Shown here one piece after another: positions 1-12,000 of a stretch of 64,000 bases of DNA (positions are counted from its first letter, which is position 1; every line of letters starts with the position of its first letter). Where the stretch lies: the NCBI GenBank assembly GCA_013397795.1, contig VZTJ01000255.1, positions 256,756 through 320,755 on the forward strand, written 5' to 3'. The position numbers were made by a program, and so were the translations under genes. This DNA comes from Orthonyx spaldingii (taxonomy: Eukaryota; Chordata; Aves; Passeriformes; Orthonychidae). The notes below the pieces were generated by a model, which saw only the letters and a program-made list of their open reading frames with translations, was not told where the DNA came from and did not search any database.

Positions 1-474
1 TTACACAGGTAAATTGCTATTTCTCTCACACTTGTGCCAGCAGATTAAATTGACCCGTTCCACAGCTGCTATTTATTTTAACTGCTTAAACAATAACCCA
101 GGTGGTTACACATGGCATGTTGCTCACAGTAAACAAATGTTGCAAATTCTCCTAGTGAAACATAGAATAACACGGTCAGGACACTCTTGCTAGAAGCACC
201 CTAGCATCACCAGAGTCCTAGCATACACATTCAAACTGATTTATGATACAAGATAATAGTTTTGTTCATGTGGAAGATGGCTGGGTTAGACAGTGCTCAG
301 AGCACACTTACCATAAAAAACTTGTAGGCAGATTTTTAAAGAGCTTTAACAGTGGAATCTTTGCATTGTTTCAATAACCTTAGACAACCAGTTAATGCCT
401 TTCCATCTTTATTGCCACACCAACAAAAATGGAAAGATAATTCTTAGCCTTTGTAAAGTTAGAGTTTAGTGATG

Positions 475-1060
475 AACCTCATGAAGTTCAACAAGGTCAA
501 GTGCAAGGTCCTGCACCTGCAAGGTCCAACATCCTAAGCATGAGTACAGGCTGGGCAGAGAAGTGATAGAGAGCTGCCCTGGGTAGAAGGACTTGGGGGG
601 TGTTTGTGGACAAAAAGCTCAACATGACCCAGCAATATGTGCACTGGCAGCCCACAAAGCAAATTACACCTTGGGCTCCATCAAAAGGAGCATGGCAAGC
701 AAGTTGAGGGAGGTGATTCTGCTGCTCTGCTCTGCTCTTGTGAGACCCCACCTGCAGTATCGTGTCCAGCTCTGGGGCTCCAAACACAAGAAAGACGTTC
801 ACCTGTTGGAAACAGACCAGAGCAGGGCCACTAAGCTGATCACAGAGCTGGAGGACCTCTCCTATGGAGACAGGCTGAGAGAGCTGGGGCTGTTCACTCT
901 GGAGAAGAGAAGGCTCTGGGGAGACCTCATAGCACCCTTCTAGTACCTAAAGGGGGCTTACAAGGAGACTGGAGAGGGACTTTTCACAAAGACATGTAGT
1001 GATAGGACAAGGAGGAGTGATCTTACGCTGCAGGAGGGTTTGATTAGAGGGTTTGATTGG
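475..1060 (+). mobile_element. CR1 LINE fragment with ORF2 C-terminal relic
   Basis: Sense-strand piece of a chicken-repeat-1 type non-LTR retrotransposon. The open frame at 593-943 (116 codons) reads as the C-terminal part of the CR1 ORF2 polyprotein downstream of the reverse transcriptase core: IKRSMASKLREVILLL, ALVRPHLQY, QLWGSKHKKD, LRELGLFTLEKRR. The sequence before it (about 475-592) also matches CR1 in style but the frame is interrupted. After 943 the match continues to about 1060 and fades into other DNA without the usual 3' octamer tail, so the copy lacks both ends. The ATG of the open frame is arbitrary; this is not a host gene. Family assignment is from recalled conserved phrases, not from a search. 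Confidence 0.88.
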
Positions 1061-1405
1061 AGTATTAGTTTGGACCATCCCAGCCAAGAGAAGTTGACAA
1101 TGCACTTCATTAGAATAAACACTGTGTTACTGGAAGGTATATCTTTGATGATGAAAAATTTGTTTAAACTCTAATGGCGTTATTACATCACAGATATAAT
1201 TTTGAAAATAACATCATCCTGTTCTTTCAAGTACAATCCTGGATGTACAAAAACTTTTGGTGAGAATTTTTTTATGAAACTTAGATAATCATCAAACAGT
1301 AGTATACACTTAGATATGAGGTTTAGATATTGATATTCAAGTTATTAGCCACAAGTAATTAATTTCTCTTGATACTGCAGAACCAAGTCCTAACGTCACT
1401 GAAGA
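1061..1405. other. Unassigned sequence upstream of MCHR2 exon
   Basis: AT-rich DNA between the CR1 relic and the first MCHR2 coding exon. It would contain the 5' UTR or an upstream intron of MCHR2, but I see no clear TATA box, CpG island or splice acceptor that I would annotate. Confidence 0.5.
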
Positions 1406-1587
1406 ATGAGTGAATTTAAGCCGTTCTGTCAGAATTGTACAGCAGGCTTGATTAACAGATCTTAGAGGGGATGGCACCGTTACCAGGTGATCAGTGCTTC
1501 AGACACAATCATCCTTCCTCCTCTGATTGGGATTATCTGTTCAACAGGCTTAGTTGGAAATATCCTCATTGTGTTCACAATAATAAG
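1406..1587 (+). pseudogene. MCHR2: MCHR2 first coding exon, with nonsense codon 20
   Basis: From ATG 1406 the frame gives MSEFKPFCQNCTAGLINRS, then TAG at 1463-1465, then continues RGWHRYQVISASDT and the TM1 segment to an AG at 1586-1587 followed by donor GTATGA. The start was chosen because the N-terminus aligns without gaps to human MCHR2: Met1, Phe4, Cys8, Asn10, Ala13, Leu15, Asn17, Ser19, Tyr26, Gln27, Ser30, Asp33 and Thr34 all fall in register. The human residue at position 20 is Trp, so TGG to TAG is the simplest change. A sequon (NCT) sits at residues 10-12, as at the human N-terminus. There is an adenine at -3 of the ATG. No in-frame Met follows the stop within this exon, so re-initiation could not restore TM1 from here. 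Confidence 0.9.
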
Positions 1588-4500
1588 GTATGAAGTGAAA
1601 TACATTTTCCAATAAGATTTATTGCTGAAAAAATAAAGGACATGTGGACTAAGGAAGTTAATTGCCCAGCAAAGACAAGGATAGCAAGTTGTTCGTGTTC
1701 CCTTTAGTCATGGATGTTTAATTCTCATTAAAAAAATAGTTAAACCATGACTATACATAGAAGTCATTTATGCCTGCTTACTCTTTTCTGCTATAAAAAA
1801 GCACTGAAGTACATGACTGACTTCAAACATATTCAAGGAAATCAAAATTCATGCCATCTTCCTGTGTTTCCATGAGAATTGGGAGCAATCTTCCCTCTAG
1901 CACACATAAAAACAATACTAATCTTTAAACATCAGTTGTGGTAATAGGGAGGGATTATAAATGTTTTACAGAGTTCTTTTAAGATGAGTTAAAATACAGT
2001 CTTTTTCTCCTTTAAAAACCTGCATTTCTGTCCCAGACTATTTTAATAACAGAGCTTTATCTAACGTTTGCCAATTTACAGAAGATTCCTAGAACTCATT
2101 GCTGTTTTCCAGCATCATCTTACTTCTGGAAACAGGGCCTTTGTGCCAGCTGAGGATTCTCACGTGGCAGGAATTAATACCTCAAGATATTTTTGTTGTG
2201 TGCTGAGAAAGTAAAATTGCTGAAGTTGTTAATTTTTGTGGGGGTCAAAAATCTGGCTGAACCATCCTTTATGCAAGAAAATACCTTCTAATATCTTAAT
2301 TTTAACAGAGGGGGTCTTTCCTATGTAGGGAACAAAAACCCCAAGTTGCTGATGCCTAAGTCCAACAAACTCTAAATCCGTAAGCGTGTATCTTGAAAAA
2401 GTGGCTTTTATCTGTGGTGCAAATTTTACATTTAGAAATATAGTGCATAAGGCAAGTAACCATCACACTCTGCAAAGACAAGGATAGTAACTTTTTCATG
2501 TTCTAATGAAACTAATAGATGGACTCCACCCCTACATACTGTGTGTTCATAGGAAAGATTTCCAAAGGCCAAGTGAGGAGTAAGTGTCTGTCAGCCCTTG
2601 AGTTTTAGTAAACTTCCCTTGAAACTAATAGAAATTTGGTGCCTGCTACACTCAAGAACTCTGTAGCTCATAATTTGAATGTAGAAGGGGACAAATATGA
2701 AAACAGTACCTCAGAAGTTAACATAACGGCAATGTTACTTTTTAAATTTATGAATAGAGAGGGGAAAAAATTATAGTGTCTCTAAAATAATAGAATAGAA
2801 GGAAACTAACAAGGAACAAAGGAATAAAGATTATTATTTTCCCCTGGTGAAAAGTCTTTGTCTAACTTAAAAATATGAGAGACAGAGGGGAAGGACACAG
2901 ACAATGACTTGAAATAAAAATAATATAATTTAAACCGTATTTGCTTGAGAAAATTACAAGCATTCAAATTTATGGGCATGAACATTTATACTCACGAAAA
3001 AATTTGGAAATAGTGTGTTAAAAAGTTGATGTGGTATTTACCAACACTACAAACAACAGACACAAACCTCAGCTTTAAATTTTAGCAACATATTAAAAAC
3101 AATTGTATCAAATTCTCACCTTCCACTAATAGATCTGACTGTACTCAATGGCTCTGCTTCTGAGTCATGTCTTCTCTCTTTATTGAACACATTTTCTCAT
3201 GCCTACATTTTACTTTTTTTAACTTTGCAGAGACAATTCTTTTAAGAGAGAAAAAGCTAGATTATCTCTCTAATAAAGTAGAAAGTTATTTCCAGTAGCA
3301 AATGCTTTACTGATGGTAAAAAATGATAAAGAAAGGACCTTGGAATTTTAGCTCCCCAATTTCATTTGCAAGTCTGCCAGCTAGGGAAAGACATTTTTAA
3401 GTGTAAATTAAAATTATATTATCCCAATTTATTGGGAGGAAATACAAGAAAGTCCTAGTGAACCTTGCATGTAATATATGCCTATGCAGTGAGATTTGAT
3501 TTAAAAATTTCTAAATCAATGACGTTTGGCCGGCCCTCCTTGTGCAAATGACTTTCATCCCTAGGGAATAATAGAGGGAATTAAGATATGTTACTATTTA
3601 ATTGAAAAGGAGAATTGTGAAGAAAATCCTGCAAGTGTTCAATGTCAGCCTGAAGTACCAAATAATCTTCATCCCAACAAAGTAGAAAACTGGTCCTTAG
3701 ACCCACAGTTCTGGAGGCAAGTATTTTATGCAAACCCACTGAGTTAGATGGAGTAGCTGCTGGGATAACAACTATGGCTTTGTATGAAGGAGGAAAATAT
3801 GATCCAGACAACCCCATTAGTCTGACTTCTTAATTTTAAAAACAAGCAGGTTATTGAAAAATAAAAGTAATCAAATACAATTTCAATTATCTGTAAGTAC
3901 TTCTTTTCAAATTAACTTGATTTGACTTAGGTAACTAATAGCAAGTGGTAAAAAACATTTCTTAGAATAGATGGCAACTAAGTGTCACAGCACTAATTGC
4001 ACCTGAAGGAGGTATATTTGAAACTAAATGTAGAGTCACTGGCAGAAAATTTTTTAAACTTCTACAGAGAGTTAGATTTTATGTTACAATATTTCATATG
4101 TTATCATGATGGAAGTTATTAGCTTACAAGAACAATTTAATGAGTAGAAGAATTAAAACATGATAAAAAATTAGCTACCATGTGCAGGGTATTAGGAAAT
4201 GTTGATAAAAAACAAGCTTCCTGAAAGGATTTTCTGCAGAAAAATCAGTTAATGTGGAATTTTCAGGGACTGAAAATTTGGGCCAGGCAGATATCATATT
4301 TTCCCTCAGAGACCTGGGGCAAAATGTAGGACTGTGTCGAAAGTATTCCCATTGACACCCACTGGGGAGACGTGGCTGATGCGATGCAGTACAAGGCTGT
4401 CAAAGAGAAAGAAGCAGATAAAGAATAGAGGAGGGACGAGGGCAGTAGAAATGTGTTAACACTGAATTGCACAAACCCATAGAATTTTTTGTTACTAGTA

Positions 4501-7339
4501 TTCTTTTATAAATAGGAAGCACTGCTCTCAGTTAGAAAACAACAGAGGAAAATCTCCTGGGATTACTGCAGGCTGTTATTAGGCTAAAGCTGCGTGAGAA
4601 GCACACACAGCTGTAATACATGTAAGGCTTTGCCTTTCCAGGGGAAAGAGGGAAATGCTAATGCCCTTCTGCAGGCTCATAACAAGGCCTGAAATACAAC
4701 TCTCACCAGCTGTTTCCAGGAAAGATAAGATATTCAAACTGGAATAAAAACCAGAAAAAAACTACCAGAAAACTACTAGAATCAGAAGAAAGGAGAACTA
4801 TCCAAATTCACTTAAATTTGTTTTTTTCAAAAGAGGCTCAGAGGTGTATGCTCACTTTCTATACTTCAGGATCAGAAACAGAAGAATGGGTAAAGGATTG
4901 TTTGAACTAAAGGCCAAAACCAGTACAAGAGCAATTGGGTAGAACACAGAGAGGAGGTACTAAATACTGATAACTGGAAGGTGACTTTTACCTTCCACAA
5001 CAGTGATGTCCAGTGATAGCCTTTGGTAAGAGTGGTGGAAGTAAAACCATTATTTCTGAGATGAAATTATTTTGTTATGAGGACGTCTTTGCTGATCTTA
5101 TTGCCTGTGACACTGATAAGCTGACACTGTGACAAGGGTTATCTTTTTCAATCTGAAGTTCCTGGTTTTCCTATATCTAGCAAAGAAACCAACCCCAACA
5201 TGTTAAACATTATCATACAACATATCTACAACATATCTCAGCTGTTCTGTTCTTTATTCTTTGTGGAGATGGAAAGCTAAGTGTCTTTATAGTGAGACAG
5301 CATGCTGTGAATTTTCTCTGACTTCTAAGATTCTGTTTTAGATCTGTTTCAGAAATCCAAAACAATTTTGTGTTAGAAATGTGTGACTTCCCATGATGAC
5401 ATTTGGCACAGCAGTTGATACACGCCTCTAAGTGATGCTATCTGGCTTGACTCTGAGATTTAGGAAGAGAGCAATATATTTTTGGACCAGAATATCTTGG
5501 ACAGATTTCTCTAGCTATTGCCAATCTAATGCTAAATATCAGATAATATTGTTATCCAATAACCAATGAGATAATGGAGCTATTTGTAAGTATTCATTGC
5601 TAGACACTGATAAATGAAGGAATACACAGAAGCAAAGATTACAGCCATTTCTTTGTGAAATATCTCATAACAGGTAATCAGGTGCTGAGAAAAATTCAAT
5701 CTCACAAGATTATATAGGACTTATTCATTTTGAAAAGAATTCCAGCAAATTTTTTTCAGCCTAATTTTGCCCAAACTAATCATCTTGGTCTCTCTGTGCA
5801 GAGACACTACTGGAAGTAATATGATTCATCTTTGTCATAAACCTGTCTAAGAGGACATTAATTGCCCCTGGACTTCTGTTTCCCTGCAGTACTTATAGGA
5901 GCCAAGATGATTCAAAGACATTAGATGTCTAAATTTTCAACTGAGAAAATTAGCTTAAAAGAATCCCAGCCTCAGCTGAAAGGAGAAAAATCTTTCCTGA
6001 TAAATATTGATATGGTTTTTTTCATCCATGTGTTACTTATGTGGAAAATAATACATACAAACATGATCCAAGAGGACACACGATACATCTGGACTGGCAC
6101 TAAAGGGTTGAAAGACAATGTGTTGTATAGGACTGCTGTTGTGGAATTGCTCTTCTCAGGGGCTGAGGATCTAGGTGAATTCCAAGTGAGTGCAGAAGGA
6201 AAGAGGGTGGTGATTAACATCAGAGCTGGAAATTTAAAATCGCTTCCTCTAACTCAAGCTGGTTTTCTGAAAACAATTAGAGTTTGTAGGGGAGGATGGG
6301 TCTAGGTGGGAGGATGATTTTAAAGCTGGTTTTACTTGTTATTGCAGACATAGTCCATAAGAGATGCCATCTTCACCTTTCCTATGTGAAGGAAGGGTAT
6401 ATGCTTGTGGTTTTAAATGTGTGATACTCATAAACTATCTTGGTTTTGACCTGGAAGATCACTTCTAAATTAATCCTTCAGCTTCAAGTTAATGAAGACT
6501 TTCTGTCTAGGAGGGTCTTTATAAATTCTGATGACAACACATAAAGCAGTCAGAGGGGCTAAATAATGACTGATGACAACACATTATGAACAACTTGTCA
6601 CTGGAGTGACTGTCAGTATATGGATTATTACATTGTCATGTCTACTAAACACTTATTTTTATAAAGGATTGGGAACATTCAGATCCATTCTTAATGAGTT
6701 TAATCTGTTGAAATAGGGTTGAAGAGAAGGTAGGATAGATTTGATATATGCCCATATTTTACAGAATAGCAAGCATGCTTTTGTACATTTTTCATAGGGT
6801 GTTTCAGAGAGGAAATTAGCTTGACATGGGTGGAATGATGAGAATCTACTGAGAAGCTTTGAAATTTGTGGCAAGAGGGTAGAACATACTGAAAGGACAA
6901 AACCAAAGAAGTTAGAAATTGAGGCTCTAACTATTATTTTCAGGGGGTGGGGGGGAAGGCTGTGGAGGGGTGGGTGTCTAGGAGTTATTTTTGTTTGGTT
7001 TTTTGTTTTTCTAAAGTGTTAGTTTTAGCAGAAGACAAGTACCTCTGTTTTACCAAAAGATAAAAGAAGTTAGAAACTATAAAATGTGGCAAACATTTTT
7101 TGAGATTATGAAGTTTACTGCGTAAGTTACCATTTAAATATTGTGGCTCCGAGACACCACAGGCAACTATACAAAAACTTGTGTGAAAATACATGCCCTG
7201 GCCTCTGGAGACTGATCTAAAAAGGCACTGCTTTCTGAATGTCAGCATAAAGCATATGACAGAGGATATTACAATATTTCCCTTCACATCAGTTATGGGA
7301 GCACAGCTATTCAATGTGTAATTTTTGTTGATTAAATTT
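1588..7339. other. MCHR2: MCHR2 intronic sequence, nothing recognised
   Basis: AT-rich sequence after the TM1 exon donor. I looked for the TM2-TM4 coding part (NLAVAD, DRY and neighbours) and did not find it. Small features only: a direct repeat ctgatgacaacacat at 6529 and 6570, and a G-rich run near 6943-6975. The open frame at 5925-6305 (126 codons) has no recognisable family features. Confidence 0.5.
6943..6975 (+). other. G-rich potential quadruplex
   Basis: Runs of 5, 7, 4 and 3 G with short spacers, ending GAGGGGTGGG, in otherwise AT-rich intron. The 7-G run can itself supply two tracts, so a four-tract quadruplex is possible. The function is unknown. Confidence 0.5.
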
Positions 7340-7394
7340 AGCATTGTGCTGGTTTTGGCTGGGGTAGAGTTCATTTTCTTCATAGAAGCCAGTA

Positions 7395-7745
7395 TGAAGA
7401 AAAAACTGTATGGGGAACCCAGGTGAGTTTGAAGACAGAGGCACAAAAAAGAATGAGCTGTGAGGCTGGCCCAGTCACTCACTTTGCAGTTTCTTGAAAT
7501 ATGGGTGAGCTGAACTTCTCCTCTCCATCTTCTTCAATGGTTAAACTTGCAAGCCCCAGTGCTTGTCTCTGAGCTGCATTAACTCACCAATATGACAAAA
7601 CAAAAACAAACAAACAAAACATACAAAAACACCAAAAAAACCTAACTTTACAAATAGCTGGCAAGTGCTCCGGTCTTTTAATGCATTAAATAAACCATGG
7701 AAGGGTCTGATGAGGTTCAGAGCAAACAATAGTGTTCTTCTAATG
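7395..7745. other. Insert splitting the outer LTR (unidentified)
   Basis: Roughly 350 bases that separate two blocks which are contiguous in the LTR type I recall. It holds an A-rich stretch with repeated aaac units around 7601-7641. I cannot assign it to a family, and it could be diverged LTR sequence and not a separate insertion. Confidence 0.4.
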
Positions 7746-7878
7746 CTACATTTTGGGGCTGTGTTTTGGATTTGTGCTGGAAACAATGCAGCTAACTGTT
7801 CTGACCCAATTAATGAGAGATGCCTCTGCACAAATTAAGGTGCAAACAAGACCATATGCTGAAATCAATAATATAGAT

Positions 7879-7884
7879 TTTATT
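7879..7884 (-). promoter_or_regulatory. Polyadenylation signal AATAAA of nested LTR
   Basis: TTTATT on the plus strand, AATAAA on the minus strand, positioned near the 3' end of the candidate minus-strand LTR. The assignment depends on that LTR call. Confidence 0.45.
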
Positions 7885-8013
7885 TAACAATAAGGTAGAG
7901 AGAGAGAGATCAAGTAGAAGATAGTCACACCCGTGGATCTAGTGGTGTCCCATTGATTCTTCACCCTGGGCTTCTCAGTGGTGGAGGTCCTAAGGACACT
8001 CAAAACTTTTCAC

Positions 8014-8021
8014 TATTTATA
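8014..8021 (-). promoter_or_regulatory. TATA box of nested LTR
   Basis: Minus-strand TATAAATA, about 130 bases upstream of the AATAAA of the same candidate LTR. It is a plausible U3 promoter element, inferred from position and motif only. Confidence 0.45.
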
Positions 8022-9091
8022 CATCTTAGCAAACAAGGAATTAATGCTAATTGGCTACCCAGTTCTCTAATGCTAATTAGTCTACATGCTCAGTCCCCCT
8101 TTTCTTCTGAGTCAGTGGGTCTCTTGGGTCGGTGGGCAGTGAGAGTTTTGATCTCCCTCTTCTGGAATTACCTTTTTCCCAGTCAGAGCTGATTTCAGCA
8201 CAGTTGTTGAGTTGGCTTTCCTTGTGGCCTGTAAATTCTGCATACTTTGTGTCCATTATTAGTAATACATTAGTAATTAGTAATTATTATAAGAGTTAAA
8301 AGAAGAATAATTAGAAGAATTAGTGATTCTTCTACCCCAGCTGTGTTAACCTCCCCGTAGGTCTGAGTTAACACCAGAACAAAGGTAACACCTTTGTCTT
8401 ATCTCAAGTTCCTTCTGTGGTGGCTTAACTTAGAGTCCCAGTTCCAGGTGTCCATATCCATGGGTGCATACTTGGCTTTGGTGGTGGTCAGAGATGCCAT
8501 CTGTCCCTTGACTTGGGGTGGTCTTTGTTTGACTGGAGATATATGTATGAGCAGTTGCTTCTTTACACAGTTTTCCACATAGGGAATTTTTGTGTGGATG
8601 CATTACCCAGGATGTTGGCCACATCTCACCTCTGCCAGGCCTGGAGTTAGCATTGTCCCATCACTCCCTTCTATGCTTATCTCATGGCAAAGTCCTTCTG
8701 TGGCCTTAACAATGTTTGAGACAGAGAACTGTGCTCTTTAACTCCTTACAATAACACAGGGATATTTTCATTAATGCTGTGCTGTGCTTGCACAGTGTAA
8801 AGGCCTTTTCTGTCTCTCACCCCATCCCAACTGGCAGGACATCGGTTGGTAGCCAGCAAATGTTTTCATTTGCATCACTAGTCTTTCTTGGATTTATTTA
8901 TCTGACCATGATTTTCATTAAAACTTATTATTTTATTCTTATTTTATTTCAATGACTATTTGTGTTTATCCTGACCCATGAGTTTTCTCACTTTTATCCT
9001 TGCAATTCTCTACCTCTCCTTGCTGTGGTGAGGAGTGAGCAAGTGGCTGTGTGGTGCTTAGTTGCTGGCTGGGTTAAACCATGGCAAGCAT

Positions 9092-12000
9092 AAAGTGTGC
9101 AAGTCTACAATTTGAGATCTCATTCTGAGTCCGAAAGTAATTTCCAATTTAGCATGATTTATCCTGGTAATATGAAAGAAATTAAGCAGAGAAAAGGTTT
9201 TAAGTTTCTCCTAAAAAGACATGGACAGGCAGTCTTCAGATGCTTTGAAATCTGTGTGTTTGAGAATAATGGTCATTCGACATCTTTCAGGAAACGCAGT
9301 CTGAGGCTTTTCTTTTCCTGTAGATTTTGCATCCTTCAACATTCACCAAGCTAAAGGCACTGGAGGAAAAATATCACATATGCGTCATTCTCTCCATGAG
9401 CTCCAGTCATTAGTGCCAGCAGATACACTTTATAGCAGTCTGGCTTTGGTTTCAGTATCATAACCAGATGACAGTGAATCATACTTTGTAATTTAGTTAA
9501 AATGTTTGAAAAATAACCCTTTTGTCTGGCCCATTCCCTTTAGCCTAAGTTTTTTCTTTGAAAACATAGCTATTTCTTAACTTGTAGCGTGCAGTGAAGG
9601 CAACATGAAAAGTGTGATATTAGGAATTCTTCTCACACAGGTTCTTTTGGGAAATGATGTTTAATAAAGTTGGACTTCTGAACGTGCTTTGTGTGTGGCC
9701 AGATGGAGTTCTCCCAGCTGCAGGTTCTTTTGCATCTTTCAATAAGATTGACAAATAAACTGGTACTTTGCAGTAAACTGGCAGAAAATAAATTGATTAG
9801 AGATACTAAGAGGCAGCTGAGACAAATAGCTTAGAATGAACATCTAATTTATAAGTGAATTTAAGTATGGTGGATTCTATATGGTGACTGTGGATAAGGA
9901 CTTTTTAAAATAAAGTTCTGTAACTAAGTATAAATATCAGTGTGTTTTAAAGATACTTCACTTAAGTAAGTACGGTCAGAAACACTTTTAGAGTCAGGGT
10001 AGTTTGTCAACGAAAAGATATTTCAAATTAAATATTTTATTCTCAAAAAAAATACAATGTTCACAATTTTGCTTTCTATTGAGGTTGAATGGGCTCTTTA
10101 ATTTATTAACATCAACAAAATTATTCATATTCTCCTTTGAAAACTATGGTGTTCAAGAACACACGTGTGGTGTACATCAGCCCAGCGTAAATAGAAGATA
10201 TTGGAGCTTTCCTGCAATGCAGTTGATTCAGGGCTGAATTCTGCTTAAAAATGCAGACAGGAGATTCTTGACTCTCAGTGTAAAAATAGAAACTGCTGAA
10301 AGAGGAATTACCTTCTGGAGGAAAAAAAAGTAGCGTGCAATCAAATATTCTAAGAGAATGGCATCAGCTATGGTTACTGATTTTTTTAAACTGTAGGAGT
10401 TATTTCTGATGTTTTTGGAGGTGGTAGAAATATTTTAAGTCTCAATATAGCATCACGCTTTGTACTACACCTTAAGGGATCCTAATCCAGTGTTCCTGTT
10501 CTGGGGCTTATCTTTAGAGGTGCAGCTTCTAGTAAAGGCTTAATGTCACCAAAACTCGATTTGTTTTAACTATTCTTGTTTGAAATAAAAGATTGGTTTC
10601 CAGGTAGAATGCAGAAACCTTTAATATCTGCTATTTTTTAGAGACCTATATTAAAATGTCACGAGTACAATGAGAACTTTATTTTGTATCATTACCTAGA
10701 GAGTTCTAAAAAAGCTTCTGTATTTTATTGACCTTAAGGAAAAAAGTAACTGAATTCAGGAAAGAAAAGTCTACTTTGGACCAAAGTCATCTCCTACTAT
10801 ATGTCAGAGTGAACATGAAAGAAAACAGAAATCCAAACTTTCCTGCATAGCACAAGGCACTGATCAGTCATTAAGAAGACATGGGGTTAAACAAAAAGGC
10901 TCAGTGGGAAAGACAGATGATATTGAACTTGTAGCATAAAGGATAGCATGCTTCCATGGTAGTGAAAGGTACTTGCTGAAGTGAGGGAGAGAAAAATTAC
11001 CAGAAAAGAGAAAGAAGAAAGTTATAAATAATTTAGTTGAGAGTCATAAATAGTTTTGAAATTGATAAAGCATGGCTATCATAAAGAGGGTATACTAATG
11101 CATGATAATAGAAACGTAATTTGATTGACATGCAGTTTAAAAAGAGTCAAGAAATTATTACTTCCTTCAAAATTCAATTTTGAAACCTCATTCTTATACT
11201 TGAGTAATGTGACAAATCTTTTTTCATATTCCTAAAGGATTTACATATAGCAGTATCTTTAGTCTCATTCTTTAGAGAAAAAACATATGCAAAAGACAGT
11301 AAGTGTTAAGGCAGGAATAAGATACAACATCCTAAATAAGGAAAGACAGAATATCAAAAACCTTATACTAGAAATAATTTATGTCCCAAGTAAAGCCATG
11401 TCTTAAAATAAATAATTGTTTTTTCCAAAAAGAAAGCTTATGCTTTCTTTTTTATTTTGAGGCAAGTTCTTTCCTCTCAAATACACTTGCCTAGGGAAAG
11501 CTGTTCAAACTACTTCTTTCCCAGTTTTATCACTGGTAACCCCAATTATGACAATATAACCAAGAAACAAAGGTTTTTCTGATAACAATCTTCCAAACTG
11601 TTTAGTGCTTGATAGTTTCAGTAAAGCACCTCTGAATCCACCTAGGAGCTTTTATTAAGTGAAAGTACTAAACCAGCAGTTTTGCCAAAATAACACCAGT
11701 TTATCAGACTGACTTGAAAATCACCCCACATTCACAATAAAAGTAAGAAGCATAATTTACATAATTTATCTTAGTAAATTATATGACTGATGCAGCATTG
11801 GACATCTTCATGTTCTCTTTCACATTTCTCAAAAATAAAAACTCTTAGAATTGAAATCAGGAGCAGGTCAGACCTAAGAAGGCACTTCCAGAAGAAGCCT
11901 GAGCTGAATAAAATGAGCACCACATGCAAATTAATATCTGTCATATAGCTGGATAATGCTTTTATTCCCATAAATCCTCTGCTTCATAATGAGAGTGAAC

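Larger units (their letters stand above)
7787..8750 (-). mobile_element. Nested LTR in opposite orientation
   Basis: Read on the minus strand this block starts TGTAAGGAGTTAAAGAG and ends GTTAGCTGCA, so it has TG and CA ends. It lies exactly where the outer LTR breaks off (after ggaaacaa) and resumes (ataacacagg). On the minus strand a TATAAATA at 8021-8014 is followed about 130 bases on by AATAAA at 7884-7879 and then about 90 bases to the end, the spacing expected for the U3-R-U5 layout of an LTR. An exact target-site duplication is not clear; a shared ACAAT lies at both edges (7783-7787 and 8748-8752) but overlaps the TG and CA ends. No proteins are encoded. Confidence 0.6.
7345..9086 (+). 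mobile_element. ERV-type LTR (probable solo), interrupted by insertions
   Basis: Begins TGTGCTGGTTTTGGCTGGGG and ends AAACCATGGCA, giving the TG...CA ends of a retroviral LTR. It is flanked by the identical 5-bp sequence AGCAT at 7340-7344 and 9087-9091, a convincing target-site duplication. Three separated blocks fit one LTR type that I associate with bird, especially songbird, genomes: 7345-7394, about 7753-7786, and about 8751-9086, the last including the phrase gagttttctcac. Sequence between these blocks looks inserted. A 5-bp duplication fits ERVL-like elements better than the 4 bp of ERV1 or 6 bp of ERVK. No gag, pol or env coding was seen next to it, so it is probably a solo LTR. The family name is from memory. 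Confidence 0.78.

Noticed and set aside
593..943. Host protein-coding gene call for the 116-codon frame
   Set aside because: The translation matches the C-terminal part of CR1 ORF2, so it is a retrotransposon relic and not a gene.
5925..6305. 126-codon open frame on the plus strand
   Set aside because: No recognisable domain, no splice context and no codon bias. It is consistent with a random open frame inside an intron.
6985..7482. 165-codon open frame on the minus strand, the longest in the window
   Set aside because: It runs across the start of an LTR and into intron sequence and shows no protein family features.
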